Source: Thermincola carboxydiphila (GTDB lineage: Bacteria > Bacillota > Thermincolia > Thermincolales > UBA2595). From it: a DNA stretch of 64,000 bases. Positions 25,465 through 34,491 of this stretch are shown one piece after another (position 1 is the first letter of the stretch; every line of letters starts with the position of its first letter). The notes under the pieces were generated by a model. The model was not told the origin of the DNA. It made no database searches and was given only the letters and a program-made list of their open reading frames with translations. The stretch covers positions 1 to 64,000 of the forward strand of contig JAENZJ010000017.1 in NCBI GenBank assembly GCA_016841325.1. Reading direction: 5' to 3'. A program made the translations under genes and the position numbers.

Positions 25465-26862
25465 GTGGAAAACCTGACTCCAAGGAATATAGTGGAGGAA
25501 CTGGATAAATATATTGTGGGCCAGGATAAGGCTAAAAAATCAGTTGCCGTGGCCCTGCGCAACAGGTACAGGAGGAAAAAGCTACCGGCCGGCCTCAGGG
25601 ATGAGATTGTGCCAAAAAACATTATCATGATCGGACCCACGGGTGTAGGCAAGACTGAGATCGCCCGGCGATTGGCAAAACTTGCCAATGCTCCATTTGT
25701 AAAAGTAGAGGCTACCAAATTTACTGAAGTCGGGTATGTGGGCAGGGATGTGGAATCCATGATCAGGGACCTGGTGGAAACTGCCATCAGGGTCGTGAAA
25801 AATGAGAAGATTGCTGCTGTCGAAGAAAAGGCTGCAGAACTGGCAGAACTCAGGATTATCGAACTCCTGGCGCCAATGCCGGAAAAGGATGGAGGGGTGA
25901 AAAACCCATTTGAGGTTTTTTTCGGAGGCGGTAAGCAGGAACAGACCGGTGATGATGAATACAGCCAACGCATCAAGAGGCTGCAGTTTGAGAGGGAGAC
26001 CCTCAGGGAAAAGCTGGCAGCAGGAAAACTGGAAGATGAATATGTAGAGATAGAGGTTGAAGATGCAGGTACTCCTATGGTTGAAGTCTTTACAGGTGCC
26101 GGTGTCGAAGAAATGGGTATTAATATCCAGGATATGCTGGGTGGAATTTTTCCCAAAAAAAAGAAGCGTCGTAAGCTTACTGTCAGGGAAGCACGCAAAA
26201 TATTAATTCAGCAGGAAGCACAAAAGCTTATAGATATGGATGAAGTTGTCTCTATAGCTGTAGAACGGGCTGAACAGTCAGGGATAATATTCCTTGATGA
26301 AATAGATAAAATTGCGGGACAAGACGCCGGGTCCGGACCTGATGTATCCAGGGGAGGTGTGCAGCGGGATATCCTGCCTATTGTCGAAGGTTCTACCGTG
26401 ATGACTAAATACGGGCCTGTAAAAACTGATTTTATTTTATTTATTGCTGCCGGGGCCTTCCATGTTTCCAAACCCTCAGACCTTATTCCTGAACTGCAGG
26501 GACGTTTCCCAATTCGTGTTGAACTGGAGAGCTTAACCCAGGCCGATTTCAAGCAGATTCTTACTGAACCACAGAATGCCTTGATCAAACAATATACAGC
26601 TTTGCTGGAAACAGAAGGGGTTCGTTTAAAATTTACTGAAAATTCTCTTGATGAAATTGCCAAAATAGCTTATACTGTTAATGAACAGACAGAAAACATC
26701 GGTGCTCGACGTTTACATACAATTTTAGAGAAATTGCTCGAAGATATTGCGTTTGAGGCGCCTGATATGGAGGCAAAAGATATTTCAATAGATAGTGAAT
26801 ATGTTCGCAATAAACTCCAGGATGTTGTTCAGAATCAAGATCTGAGCCGTTATATCTTATAA
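25465..26862 (+). CDS. hslU: ATP-dependent protease ATPase subunit HslU
   Basis: A 465-residue AAA+ unfoldase. Walker A is GPTGVGKT at 57-64, Walker B is [10 protein letters not shown], and the Glu/Asp-rich intermediate domain lies between. The C terminus ends RYIL, in keeping with the HslU tail that inserts into HslV. The GTG start follows AGGGGGG. It is 12 nt after hslV in one operon ending with codY. Confidence 0.96.
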   Translation: MENLTPRNIVEELDKYIVGQDKAKKSVAVALRNRYRRKKLPAGLRDEIVPKNIIMIGPTGVGKTEIARRLAKLANAPFVKVEATKFTEVGYVGRDVESMIRDLVETAIRVVKNEKIAAVEEKAAELAELRIIELLAPMPEKDGGVKNPFEVFFGGGKQEQTGDDEYSQRIKRLQFERETLREKLAAGKLEDEYVEIEVEDAGTPMVEVFTGAGVEEMGINIQDMLGGIFPKKKKRRKLTVREARKILIQQEAQKLIDMDEVVSIAVERAEQSGIIFLDEIDKIAGQDAGSGPDVSRGGVQRDILPIVEGSTVMTKYGPVKTDFILFIAAGAFHVSKPSDLIPELQGRFPIRVELESLTQADFKQILTEPQNALIKQYTALLETEGVRLKFTENSLDEIAKIAYTVNEQTENIGARRLHTILEKLLEDIAFEAPDMEAKDISIDSEYVRNKLQDVVQNQDLSRYIL

Positions 26863-26888
26863 GGCCTTTGAGCTGAGGGAGGAAAGTT

Positions 26889-27671
26889 ATGAAGGATTTG
26901 CTGGAACGGACCCGGGAGATTAACAAACTGCTCCAGAAGGCTGCCGGAAACCCTGTTGATTTTCAGGAAATGGCTGACGTTCTGACTGAAAACATTGAAT
27001 CAAACACCTACATCGTTGGCAGAAGAGGCAAAATTTTGGGATATTCTTTTGTGGACAAGTTTGCCTGCGATGTTATCAGGGATATCATTGAAAATGCGGA
27101 ACGGTTTCCTGAGAGTTATAATGAGTCACTGCTAAGGGTTATTGAAACAAAAGCTAATTTTAATCAGAAATCAAACACCTGTGTTTTTCATATTGATGAT
27201 GAGTGTGTTTTTCAGGATAAGGTGATGACAGTTGTCCCTATAGTAGGTGGTGGGGAAAGGCTGGGTACACTGGTACTGGCCAAATTTAACGAGCAGTTCA
27301 CAAATGAAGACCTGGTTTTAGCGGAATACGGGGCAACAGTAGTCGGTATGGAAGTACTCAGGATCAAAGCAGAACGTGTTGAGGAAGAGGCACGGAAAAA
27401 AGCTGCTGTGCAGATTGCCCTGGGAACCCTGTCTTATTCGGAACTTGAAGCTATTGAACATATTTTCGAGGAGCTCGAGGGTGATGAAGGCCTGCTGGTA
27501 GCCAGCAAGATTGCCGACAGGGTTGGAATTACACGGTCCGTTATCGTCAATGCCCTAAGAAAATTTGAAAGTGCCGGAGTTATTGAGTCCAAATCACTAG
27601 GGATGAAGGGGACTTATATTAGGATATTGAATGAGCGGTTACTTGATGAGCTGCATAAGCTGAAACATTAA
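26889..27671 (+). CDS. codY: GTP- and branched-chain-amino-acid-sensing repressor CodY
   Basis: A 260-residue global regulator. The N-terminal GAF domain binds isoleucine/valine (segment [14 protein letters not shown] onwards), and the C-terminal winged helix recognises DNA ([39 protein letters not shown] is the conserved region). It controls nutrient-limitation genes, often including motility. It is the last gene before the flagellar operon, as in B. subtilis. The ATG follows GAGGGAGG. Confidence 0.97.
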   Translation: MKDLLERTREINKLLQKAAGNPVDFQEMADVLTENIESNTYIVGRRGKILGYSFVDKFACDVIRDIIENAERFPESYNESLLRVIETKANFNQKSNTCVFHIDDECVFQDKVMTVVPIVGGGERLGTLVLAKFNEQFTNEDLVLAEYGATVVGMEVLRIKAERVEEEARKKAAVQIALGTLSYSELEAIEHIFEELEGDEGLLVASKIADRVGITRSVIVNALRKFESAGVIESKSLGMKGTYIRILNERLLDELHKLKH

Positions 27672-27672
27672 T

Positions 27673-27776
27673 AAAGGGGCTGTCCCGAAAGTAAGAAAAG
27701 TAATGGTCACTACGCAAGGTGTAGTGACCGTTTTGTTTATGTGGTGGTGAGATGTTAATTCTGGGACAGCCCCTTT
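27673..27776. mobile_element. MITE-like element with GGGGCTGTCCC ends
   Basis: Perfect 14-bp terminal inverted repeats, AAAGGGGCTGTCCC (27673-27686) and its complement (27763-27776), bound a 104-bp element with an inner perfect palindrome GGTCACTAC/GTAGTGACC (27705-27729). It has no coding capacity. Ends of this type are common on IS-derived MITEs in Firmicutes (from memory). It begins only a few bases after the codY stop and ends in a T-run, so it can also act as the codY terminator. No flanking target duplication is obvious. Confidence 0.7.
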
Positions 27777-28020
27777 TTGTGCGTGCAGGGGAAAATCGTT
27801 CATGGCGGCGTTGCGCGGCAGTACGCAATCCGCGGCGTCGGGGGTTCTCCCGTTTTGTCGGGACGGCGGCTCCGCAGGTCCGGGGTTCCGGTAACAAAAT
27901 GGGGGCTTCCAAAGAAAGTGCATTCCGGTACATGCAGGGAAAATGCCATCCGGGAAGGGATGCGAAGTTTGTCGATAAACCAAGTAATTTCAAAGAAAAA
28001 AAGATACTAAAAAAAGGATT
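27777..28020. other. GC-rich non-coding stretch after the MITE
   Basis: About 240 bp without a credible gene, more GC-rich than its surroundings up to about 27960. It can fold: CCCGTTTTGT (27849-27858) pairs with ACAAAATGGG (27894-27903), enclosing CCGGGGTTCCGG. TGCAGGGGAAAAT (27784) and TGCAGGGAAAAT (27932) are near direct repeats. It may be an element remnant or an unknown RNA. Confidence 0.4.
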
Positions 28021-28042
28021 TTGATTAATAATGGCGAAATAT

Positions 28043-28068
28043 TGTAACATTGGAAACCGCTATATAAT
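28043..28068 (+). promoter_or_regulatory. probable promoter of the flagellar operon
   Basis: A perfect -10 TATAAT (28063-28068) is preceded by TTGTAA at 28043-28048. The 14-bp spacing is short, so the -35 is doubtful. The resulting transcript would have a leader of about 350 nt containing the GEMM-I aptamer. Positions 28075-28180 hold no gene. Confidence 0.45.
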
Positions 28069-28184
28069 AGAGGTTAAAATTGTAGGTTAACATATGGGAA
28101 AAAAATATAAAAATATGTAAGAAAAGGTAGGATTTTTGCAGACAGATGACGAATACACCTCAAAAATACATACCAAACTTTGTT

Positions 28185-28358
28185 CAACGGCAAATTTACC
28201 GAAAGGTAAAGGCGCAAAGCTACGGACCTAGAGGCTTGGTTATGATACCATAATCTTTTTGAGTTATCGGACAAACGGTCATTATATATTTATGATGCTG
28301 GTAACTTCCTTTAGATTATATTACATTTATTAAGAGCTATGGTTGCCGGGCTGCCGAA
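28185..28358 (+). promoter_or_regulatory. c-di-GMP-I (GEMM-I) riboswitch upstream of flgB, with enlarged P3
   Basis: The 5' half is canonical: CGGCAAA, hairpin TTTACC-GAAA-GGTAAA (28195-28210), GGCGCAAAGC (28211-28220), then CCTAGAG (28227-28233), a one-base-expanded form of the CCUAAG tetraloop receptor. The matching 3' half is found about 105 nt later: TATGG (28338-28342) and GCCGGGCTGCCG (28345-28356), nearly identical to GCCAGGCTGCCG in the chemoreceptor riboswitch. The intervening segment would be an insertion at the P3 tip. A terminator follows before flgB. In Clostridioides difficile a GEMM-I switch likewise precedes flgB and turns it off with c-di-GMP. Confidence 0.8.
28238..28260 (+). 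terminator. terminator-like hairpin within the P3 insertion
   Basis: GGTTATG-ATAC-CATAATC, a 7-bp stem with one G-U pair, is followed directly by TTTTT. It lies inside the enlarged P3 arm of the flgB riboswitch and could end transcription before the aptamer is complete. Confidence 0.45.
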
Positions 28359-28378
28359 GGGAGGTTAGCATCATCATG

Positions 28379-28415
28379 CCAAACTGCGGTAGCCGTAGTT
28401 TGGACTTTTATATTT
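28379..28415 (+). terminator. terminator between riboswitch and flgB
   Basis: CCAAACTGCGG, loop TAG, CCGTAGTTTGG (11 bp with one G-U pair), followed by ACTTTTATATTTT. It lies 22 nt after the aptamer, the expected place for the expression platform. Confidence 0.82.
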
Positions 28416-28431
28416 TACGGGAGTGATGGTT

Positions 28432-28845
28432 TTGATCGAAAAACTGTTGTTCACCAGGACGATGAACATGCTTGAAATGGGACTTGATGCAGCTGCCCTG
28501 AGGAACAGGGTAATTGCTGACAACCTTGCCAATGTGGATACCCCGGGGTATAAACGGTCAGAGGTGCTTTTTGAGGATGTGCTGAAGCAAGCAATGGGCA
28601 GGGATACCTTGCTGGCCGGAACACTTACCCATGAAAAGCATATTCCCATTGGCAGAAAATCTGAGTTTAGCGTCACTCCAAAGGTTGTCAGGAGTGAGGA
28701 CACGTCTATGAGGGCTGATGGCAATAATGTAGATATTGACAGGGAAATGGCGGCATTGGCAAAAAATTCGATTATGTATACCGCATTGGCCCAGGAATTA
28801 AACGGTGAATTCCAGAAAATGAAGATGGCGATTACCGGGAGATAA
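28432..28845 (+). CDS. flgB: flagellar basal-body rod protein FlgB
   Basis: A 137-residue proximal rod subunit. The N-terminal rod signature is present (DNLANVDTPGYKRSEV) and the C-terminal helix ends in ALAQELNGEFQKMKMAI. I prefer the TTG at 28432, 8 nt after GGGAG, which yields MIEKLLF as in homologues; the ATG at 28426 is too close to the ribosome site. First gene of the operon, under the GEMM-I switch. Confidence 0.95.
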   Translation: MIEKLLFTRTMNMLEMGLDAAALRNRVIADNLANVDTPGYKRSEVLFEDVLKQAMGRDTLLAGTLTHEKHIPIGRKSEFSVTPKVVRSEDTSMRADGNNVDIDREMAALAKNSIMYTALAQELNGEFQKMKMAITGR

Positions 28846-28855
28846 AGGAAACTTG

Positions 28856-28970
28856 CTTCAGGGGGAGTTTTAATCTCCTCTGAAGTTTAGTTGACTTATC
28901 CAGGGGCTTAGCGCCACTTATATCCCACTTTTAGAAGAGGGAATCCTAGTGGCGGTTAGCCATCGGATAA
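28856..28970 (+). other. structured flgB-flgC intergenic RNA
   Basis: The 146-bp gap is unusually long for these two genes. A first hairpin pairs CTTCAGGGGG with the CTCCTCTGAAG region (28856-28885), followed by TTTAG. A second, larger one has an outer stem TTATCC/GGATAA (28896-28901 with 28965-28970), a middle stem CGCCACT/AGTGGCG (28912-28918 with 28948-28954) plus GGC/GCC, and an inner TCCC/GGGA. It could be an attenuator or processing site; no known class is recognised. Confidence 0.5.
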
Positions 28971-28991
28971 AACTAGGACAGGGGGGTTAAT

Positions 28992-29435
28992 ATGAATCTC
29001 TTTAAGGCTTTGGATATCAGCGCATCCGGGATGACTGCCCAGAGGCTGAGAATGGACCTTATATCTGAGAATATTGCCAACATAAATACTACCAGGACTG
29101 CTGCCGGAGGTCCTTACCGGCGGAAGATAGCAGTTTTTGAGGCCAGGGGACCGGAAAGCGTTTTTGCCGGCATATTGGGGAAGACCCTTGAACAGCAAAA
29201 GACCGGGGGCGGCGTCAGGGTATCTCGGATAACTGAAGATATGAGCCCTTTTAAAATGGTTTATGACCCCAATCACCCTGATGCCAATGCAGAGGGATAT
29301 GTAAGCATGCCCAATGTCAATATTGTAACTGAAATGGTAAATATGATTTCAGCCACGAGGTCATATGAGGCTAATGTAACGGCCAGCAAAGCTTCTAAGG
29401 ACATTGCACTGAGGGCGCTGGAAATCGGGAAATAA
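28992..29435 (+). CDS. flgC: flagellar basal-body rod protein FlgC
   Basis: A 147-residue rod subunit. It starts MNLFKALDISASGMTAQRLRMDLISENIANINTT, the rod/hook N-terminal signature, and contains the C-terminal NVNIVTEMVNMISATRSYEANV that packs in the rod. The ATG follows a G-rich site (GGGGGG) at 28981-28986. Confidence 0.97.
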   Translation: MNLFKALDISASGMTAQRLRMDLISENIANINTTRTAAGGPYRRKIAVFEARGPESVFAGILGKTLEQQKTGGGVRVSRITEDMSPFKMVYDPNHPDANAEGYVSMPNVNIVTEMVNMISATRSYEANVTASKASKDIALRALEIGK

Positions 29436-29450
29436 AGGGGGATTTGAGCA

Positions 29451-29756
29451 TTGAATATCCTGAATATACCTGTTGATGTGCTGCAGACCGGCCGCAAACT
29501 CGGAGGGTTGTCTGAGGCTCAGAACAATGACAAGGGAACTGGGTTTGCAGATATGCTGCAGAATTCCATCAATGAAATAAATTCTCTCCAGCAGCAGTCG
29601 GCAGAATTAAAAAATGCCCTGGTTACAGGTGAAATAAATGAACTGCACCAGATGATGATTGCAGCAGAAAAATCAAGTCTCGCTTTTCAGTTTACCCTTC
29701 AGATTCGCAACAAAGTTATAGAAGCATATCAGGAAATTATGAGGATGCAGGTATAA
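29451..29756 (+). CDS. fliE: flagellar hook-basal-body protein FliE
   Basis: A 101-residue protein linking the MS ring to the rod. The conserved C-terminal half is visible (SSLAFQFTLQIRNKVIEAYQEIMRMQV). It uses a TTG start after AAAGGGGG. It lies between flgC and fliF as in other Firmicutes. Confidence 0.95.
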   Translation: MNILNIPVDVLQTGRKLGGLSEAQNNDKGTGFADMLQNSINEINSLQQQSAELKNALVTGEINELHQMMIAAEKSSLAFQFTLQIRNKVIEAYQEIMRMQV

Positions 29757-29796
29757 TAGCTTTTTCTCAAAGAGTGGAATGAGGTGACTTGTCTTA

Positions 29797-31374
29797 ATGA
29801 AAGAGTATTTGTTGCAACTGAAAACGCAGTCTATTGAGTTGTGGCAAAAGATGAACAAAATACAGAAATCAGTCATTATAGGTTCGGCGGCTCTTCTGAT
29901 TGTGGTCTTGATTCTCCTTACCAGAAGCGCGACCATGCCGGATTATGGGGCCTTATTCACTCTAAAAGACGAACAGCAGGCAGGGCAGATAGTAGAAAAA
30001 CTTAATGAGAAGAAAATACCTTTCAGGTTTGCCGACAATGGGACTGATGGCACCGTTACCATTATGATTCCTAACAAGGATATTACTCAAACACGTCTGG
30101 AATTAGCCGGTGAGGGACTGCCCACAGGCGGAGTTGTCGGATTCGAAAGTTTTGATAACACTAAGTTCGGGGAGACAGATACTGACCGCCGGGCCAGATA
30201 CCTCCGTGCACTGCAGGGCGAACTTACCCGCACAATCGAGGGGATGTCCGAGGTCGACATGGCCAGAGTGCATGTTGTCCAACCCGAACCTTCTCTTTTT
30301 TCTGAAGAACAAAAAAATGCCACCGCTGCAGTAATGTTAAAACTTAAACCTAATAAGACCCTTGAGGAAAACCAGGTAGGAGGCATTGTCAAACTGGTGG
30401 CCAACAGTGTTGAGGGGTTAACGGAAGACAATATTACCATTGTCGATGTTAACGGAAATGTCCTTTCTGAAAATGTCAGCAGTTCAGAAGATGGTGCCAT
30501 TTCAGGGAAACAGGTGGAAATAAGGCAGCAATACCAAAGGCAGTACCAGAGCGAACTGCAGGACTCTGTTGAAAGTATGCTGGAAAAGATCTGGGGACCT
30601 GGGAAGGTTGTCTGCCGGGTTAGCCTGGATATTGATTTTGATAAGATTGAACAAAAGAAGCAGGAGTTTGGTGAGGTCGTACCAAGGAGCACTGAAGAGT
30701 CGGAATTAGTCAGCACAACTACCAGCAATACTGCCGGGACAGGGGTTCCAGGTACAGATGCCAATATCCCGGGCTATGAACTGCCCGGGGAAACAGGGAC
30801 GAGTGAGACTACAGAGACTCATGAGATCAGGAATAACGAGATTAATACATACGAAGAATTCAGGGAAGTCGCCCCTGGCAGTGTAAAGAGAATGTCTGTG
30901 GCAGTTGTTATTGACAGGGAGATTGATGCTAATCAGCAGGCGGTTATCGAAGACATCGTCAAGAGTGCGGCTGGTTTTGACACTGAGCGGGGTGACCAGT
31001 TATCAGTTGCCGGAATGCCGTTTAATACTGAATACCAGGATGAACTGAGCAGGCAGATAGCAGAAGCCGAGCAGCGGGAGATGTATATTTACGGCGGGGC
31101 TGCCGCCCTGGCAGCATTTGTACTTATTGGAGCAATTGTGGCCAGCATAGTTATCGTGAGACGCAGGAAGGAAGACTCAATGCCGGCTGAGGAACAGTTT
31201 GTGGTCAGCAGGCCGTTCGCGGTGGACGAATCAGGGGACAGCGAGATCCCTGAAAAAGACCTGACACCTGAAGAAAAAGAGCAGAAAAGGATTAAGGAAC
31301 GTGTGGAAAATGTTGCTAAACAGCAGCCTGACGATATTGCCCAATTGCTCCGCACCTGGTTGATTGAAGAATAG
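29797..31374 (+). CDS. fliF: flagellar MS-ring protein FliF
   Basis: A 525-residue inner-membrane ring protein, with one membrane helix near the N terminus (about 27-44), ring-building motifs (YLRALQGELTRTIEGMSEVDMARVHVV), a long variable region, a second membrane helix (about 430-450) and a C-terminal cytoplasmic tail that ends RTWLIEE and binds FliG. The ATG is behind a GAGGTG site. Confidence 0.96.
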   Translation: MKEYLLQLKTQSIELWQKMNKIQKSVIIGSAALLIVVLILLTRSATMPDYGALFTLKDEQQAGQIVEKLNEKKIPFRFADNGTDGTVTIMIPNKDITQTRLELAGEGLPTGGVVGFESFDNTKFGETDTDRRARYLRALQGELTRTIEGMSEVDMARVHVVQPEPSLFSEEQKNATAAVMLKLKPNKTLEENQVGGIVKLVANSVEGLTEDNITIVDVNGNVLSENVSSSEDGAISGKQVEIRQQYQRQYQSELQDSVESMLEKIWGPGKVVCRVSLDIDFDKIEQKKQEFGEVVPRSTEESELVSTTTSNTAGTGVPGTDANIPGYELPGETGTSETTETHEIRNNEINTYEEFREVAPGSVKRMSVAVVIDREIDANQQAVIEDIVKSAAGFDTERGDQLSVAGMPFNTEYQDELSRQIAEAEQREMYIYGGAAALAAFVLIGAIVASIVIVRRRKEDSMPAEEQFVVSRPFAVDESGDSEIPEKDLTPEEKEQKRIKERVENVAKQQPDDIAQLLRTWLIEE

Positions 31375-31385
31375 GGGTGACATTA

Positions 31386-32390
31386 ATGGCCAGAGGCTTA
31401 ACGGGAAAACAAAAAGCAGCAATATTACTGATTTCCCTGGGTCCGGAGGTTTCTGCAGAGATATTTAAACACCTCAGAGATGAGGAGATTGAAGAATTAA
31501 CCATTGAAATAGCCAATATTCGTAAAGTCAGTGCTGATGACAAGGCCGATATCCTGTCGGAATTCCATGATTTACTGGTAGCTAAAGATTTCATATCTTC
31601 AGGGGGTATCGAATATGCCAGAGAAGTCCTGGAAAAAGCGCTGGGAAACCAAAAGGCCCTGGACATCATCCAGAGACTGACAGCTACCCTGCAGGTCAAG
31701 CCATTTGATTTTGTCAGGAAGACAGACCCGGCACAGTTACTCAACTTTATCCAGTCTGAACACCCGCAGACCATAGCCCTGATTATTGCATATCTGGCTC
31801 CTGATCAGGCAGCCACCATACTATCGGCGCTGCCACCGGACCGCCAGGCTGATGTTGCCAGGAGGATTGCCATGATGGACAGCACTTCTCCCGATGTGAT
31901 CAGGGATATTGAGCGGCTGCTGGAACGAAAACTTTCGACTGTGGTTTCCACGGACTTTACCAGTGCAGGAGGAGTTCAGTCTGTTGTCGATATCCTTAAC
32001 CGGGTTGACCGTACTACAGAAAAGACCATTATGGAAAGCATGGAAATTCAGGACCCCGAAATGGCAGAAGAAATCAAGAAAAGAATGTTTGTTTTCGAGG
32101 ATATTGTGCAGCTTGATGACCGGGCTATCCAACAAATACTTCGTGATGTGGACAGCAAGGACCTTGCCCTTGCACTGAAGGGATCCAATGAAGAAGTCGG
32201 AGCCAAGGTTCAGCGCAATATGTCAAAACGTGCCTCCGATATGCTCAAGGAAGACATGGAATACATGGGTCCTGTCAGGCTGCGTGACGTTGAAGATGCT
32301 CAGCAGCGTATAGTCAATATAATCAGGAAACTGGAAGAAGCTGGGGAAATTGTCATTGCTCGCGGCGGAGGAGATGAAGTAATTGTCTAA
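31386..32390 (+). CDS. fliG: flagellar motor switch protein FliG
   Basis: A 334-residue C-ring protein that interacts with FliF, FliM and the MotA stator. It shows LTGKQKAAILLISLGPE at the start, EHPQTIALIIAYL in the middle and a C-terminal charged helix region. The ATG at 31386 is 8 nt after AGGGG, in preference to the GTG at 31377. Its last codons overlap the fliH start by 8 bases. Confidence 0.97.
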   Translation: MARGLTGKQKAAILLISLGPEVSAEIFKHLRDEEIEELTIEIANIRKVSADDKADILSEFHDLLVAKDFISSGGIEYAREVLEKALGNQKALDIIQRLTATLQVKPFDFVRKTDPAQLLNFIQSEHPQTIALIIAYLAPDQAATILSALPPDRQADVARRIAMMDSTSPDVIRDIERLLERKLSTVVSTDFTSAGGVQSVVDILNRVDRTTEKTIMESMEIQDPEMAEEIKKRMFVFEDIVQLDDRAIQQILRDVDSKDLALALKGSNEEVGAKVQRNMSKRASDMLKEDMEYMGPVRLRDVEDAQQRIVNIIRKLEEAGEIVIARGGGDEVIV

Positions 32391-33165
32391 GGTCATAAAA
32401 GGTTTGTCCGTCAAGCTGCAATCTCCTATGGTTGTAAGACACAGCAATGATGCGGCCCTGGAAAAATCACCGGAAAATTACCGTGAGCCAATTTCCGAAC
32501 AGGATGTTGGACAGCTCAAGGACCAGGCAGCTCAGATTCTTAGTGAAACAGAGCAGATGGTTAAGGAGCTCCTCGGGACTGCCAGGCAGGAAGCCGAGAA
32601 GATAATCAGGAATGCCAGGGAAGAGGCCCAGACCATAATTGAAGGGGGCCGTGCCAAGCTCCGGGAAATTGAGACAGAGGCATTCAACAAGGGATGGGAG
32701 GATGGCAGCAAGGCAGCCAGAGATGAATATGAGGAAAAGCTTAGGGATGCAAAAGCTGTATTGGATAAGGCTCATGAGGAAAAATGGCAGGTGGTGGCCG
32801 GTTCTGAAGAAGAGATCGTCAGGCTGGCTGTCGCCGTGGCCAGGAAAGTTATTGACCGTGAAATTGAGACAGGCCCTGATATTGTGGTGGATATGGTTAA
32901 ACGGGCCATTCAGAAGGCTTCTGACAGGGAAGAACTGACGGTAAGAGTCAATCCTGACAACCTGGATGTGACTATAAATGCCAGAGATGACATATCACAG
33001 GAAGTGAAGGGAATCCGCAAGCTGAAGGTACTTGCAGACCCGGCCATTGCTCCGGGAGGATGTGTGGTTGAAAGTCACAACGGTACTGTTGATGCCAGGA
33101 TTGAGAGACAGATGAATGAAATAGAACAAGCTTTGATGGAAGTGAATCCCAATGCCGAAGTTTGA
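32383..33165 (+). CDS. fliH: flagellar assembly protein FliH
   Basis: A 260-residue peripheral regulator of the FliI ATPase. The middle is a long coiled coil rich in Ala/Glu/Lys (about 40-140) and the C-terminal half is the conserved FliH/YscL domain (VRLAVAVARKVIDREIE onwards). The TTG start overlaps fliG, and its end overlaps fliI by 14 bases, so translation is coupled. Confidence 0.93.
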   Translation: MSKVIKGLSVKLQSPMVVRHSNDAALEKSPENYREPISEQDVGQLKDQAAQILSETEQMVKELLGTARQEAEKIIRNAREEAQTIIEGGRAKLREIETEAFNKGWEDGSKAARDEYEEKLRDAKAVLDKAHEEKWQVVAGSEEEIVRLAVAVARKVIDREIETGPDIVVDMVKRAIQKASDREELTVRVNPDNLDVTINARDDISQEVKGIRKLKVLADPAIAPGGCVVESHNGTVDARIERQMNEIEQALMEVNPNAEV

Positions 33166-34474
33166 AAAATATTTTCAGGCTATAGAGAAGACAGAACCAA
33201 TTAAGACAAATGGAAAAGTAACTCAGGTTATCGGCCTTATTATAGAGTCCCAGGGACCGGGGGCCAACCTGGGGGAATTATGTTACGTTTTTCCTAATAA
33301 CGGTTCTGTGAAGATAAAAGCAGAAGTAGTGGGGTTCAGGGAAAATAAGATTCTCCTGATGCCCCTCGGTGAACTAAGTGGAATCGGTCCCGGATGTGAG
33401 GTAGTGGCAACTGGGGACACCTTCAGGGTTGGTGTGGGAGACCGGATTCTGGGAAGAATTATTGACGGCCTGGGAAATCCCCTTGACCATGGCGGATGCC
33501 TGGAGATTACCGGGGATTACCCGGTAAACAATAATCCCCCGAATCCTCTGGACAGGAGACGCATTACCGAACCCCTGTCAATCGGTGTCAAGGCAATAGA
33601 CGGAGTTTTGACATGCGGTAAGGGTCAGAGGATAGGGATATTTTCCGGAAGCGGGGTTGGCAAAAGTACTCTCCTGGGGATGGTTGCCCGGAATACCTCG
33701 GCTGATGTCAATGTAATAGCCCTGATTGGTGAAAGGGGCCGTGAGGTCAGGGAGTTTATCGAAAAGGACCTGGGTGAAGAGGGACTAAGACGTTCGGTAG
33801 TGGTTGTAGCCACATCAGACCAGCCTGCACTGGTGAGGCTGAAGGGCGCCATGGTAGCCACCACGATTGCAGAATACTTCAGGGACCAGGGCCTTGATGT
33901 TATGTTTATGATGGATTCGGTTACCCGGTTTGCCATGGCCCAGAGGGAAATCGGGCTGGCAGTGGGGGAACCGCCTGCCACCAGGGGTTATACTCCTTCT
34001 GTGTTTGCTCTCCTTCCAAAACTCCTGGAACGTTCAGGGACATCGCCCAGAGGCACAATAACCGGGCTGTATACAGTGCTGGTAGATGGGGATGATCACA
34101 ACGAACCCATTGCTGATGCCGTCAGGGGTATTCTGGACGGGCATATAGTCCTCACCAGGGAGTTGGCAATGCAGACTCATTATCCGGCCATAGATGTCCT
34201 GGCAAGTGTCAGCCGGGTAATGAATGATATTGTACCTGACAGCCACAGGAAATCTGCTGATGAAATACGCAGTATTCTGGCGACTTACCGGGAAGCCAAA
34301 GACCTGATAGATATCGGTGCCTACTCTATGGGGAGCAATCCCAAAATTGATTATGCCATCTCCAAAATTGATTCTGTGCATGAGTTTCTGAAACAGGACA
34401 TAAATGATAAATATACTTTTGAAGATGCCGTGGCTATCCTTGGGTCGCTCACCGAAAAGCGCATGTCCGCGTAA
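33152..34474 (+). CDS. fliI: flagellar export ATPase FliI
   Basis: A 440-residue type III export ATPase, homologous to F1-beta. Walker A is SGSGVGKST at 165-173; GERGREVREF, the Walker B region DVMFMMDSVTRFA and GEPPATRGYTPSVFALLP follow. It forms a hexamer with FliH and FliJ at the export gate. The ATG lies within the fliH end. Confidence 0.97.
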   Translation: MPKFEKYFQAIEKTEPIKTNGKVTQVIGLIIESQGPGANLGELCYVFPNNGSVKIKAEVVGFRENKILLMPLGELSGIGPGCEVVATGDTFRVGVGDRILGRIIDGLGNPLDHGGCLEITGDYPVNNNPPNPLDRRRITEPLSIGVKAIDGVLTCGKGQRIGIFSGSGVGKSTLLGMVARNTSADVNVIALIGERGREVREFIEKDLGEEGLRRSVVVVATSDQPALVRLKGAMVATTIAEYFRDQGLDVMFMMDSVTRFAMAQREIGLAVGEPPATRGYTPSVFALLPKLLERSGTSPRGTITGLYTVLVDGDDHNEPIADAVRGILDGHIVLTRELAMQTHYPAIDVLASVSRVMNDIVPDSHRKSADEIRSILATYREAKDLIDIGAYSMGSNPKIDYAISKIDSVHEFLKQDINDKYTFEDAVAILGSLTEKRMSA

Positions 34475-34491
34475 GAAGGAGATGAAGCGAA

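Noticed and set aside
27752-28024. Small open frames over the MITE end and the GC-rich stretch
   Set aside because: Arg/Gly-rich translations with no ribosome site and start codons inside the terminal repeat; judged non-coding.
28846-28991. A third GEMM-I aptamer between flgB and flgC
   Set aside because: No GAAA-capped hairpin followed by the GCAAAGC segment and no tetraloop receptor are present.
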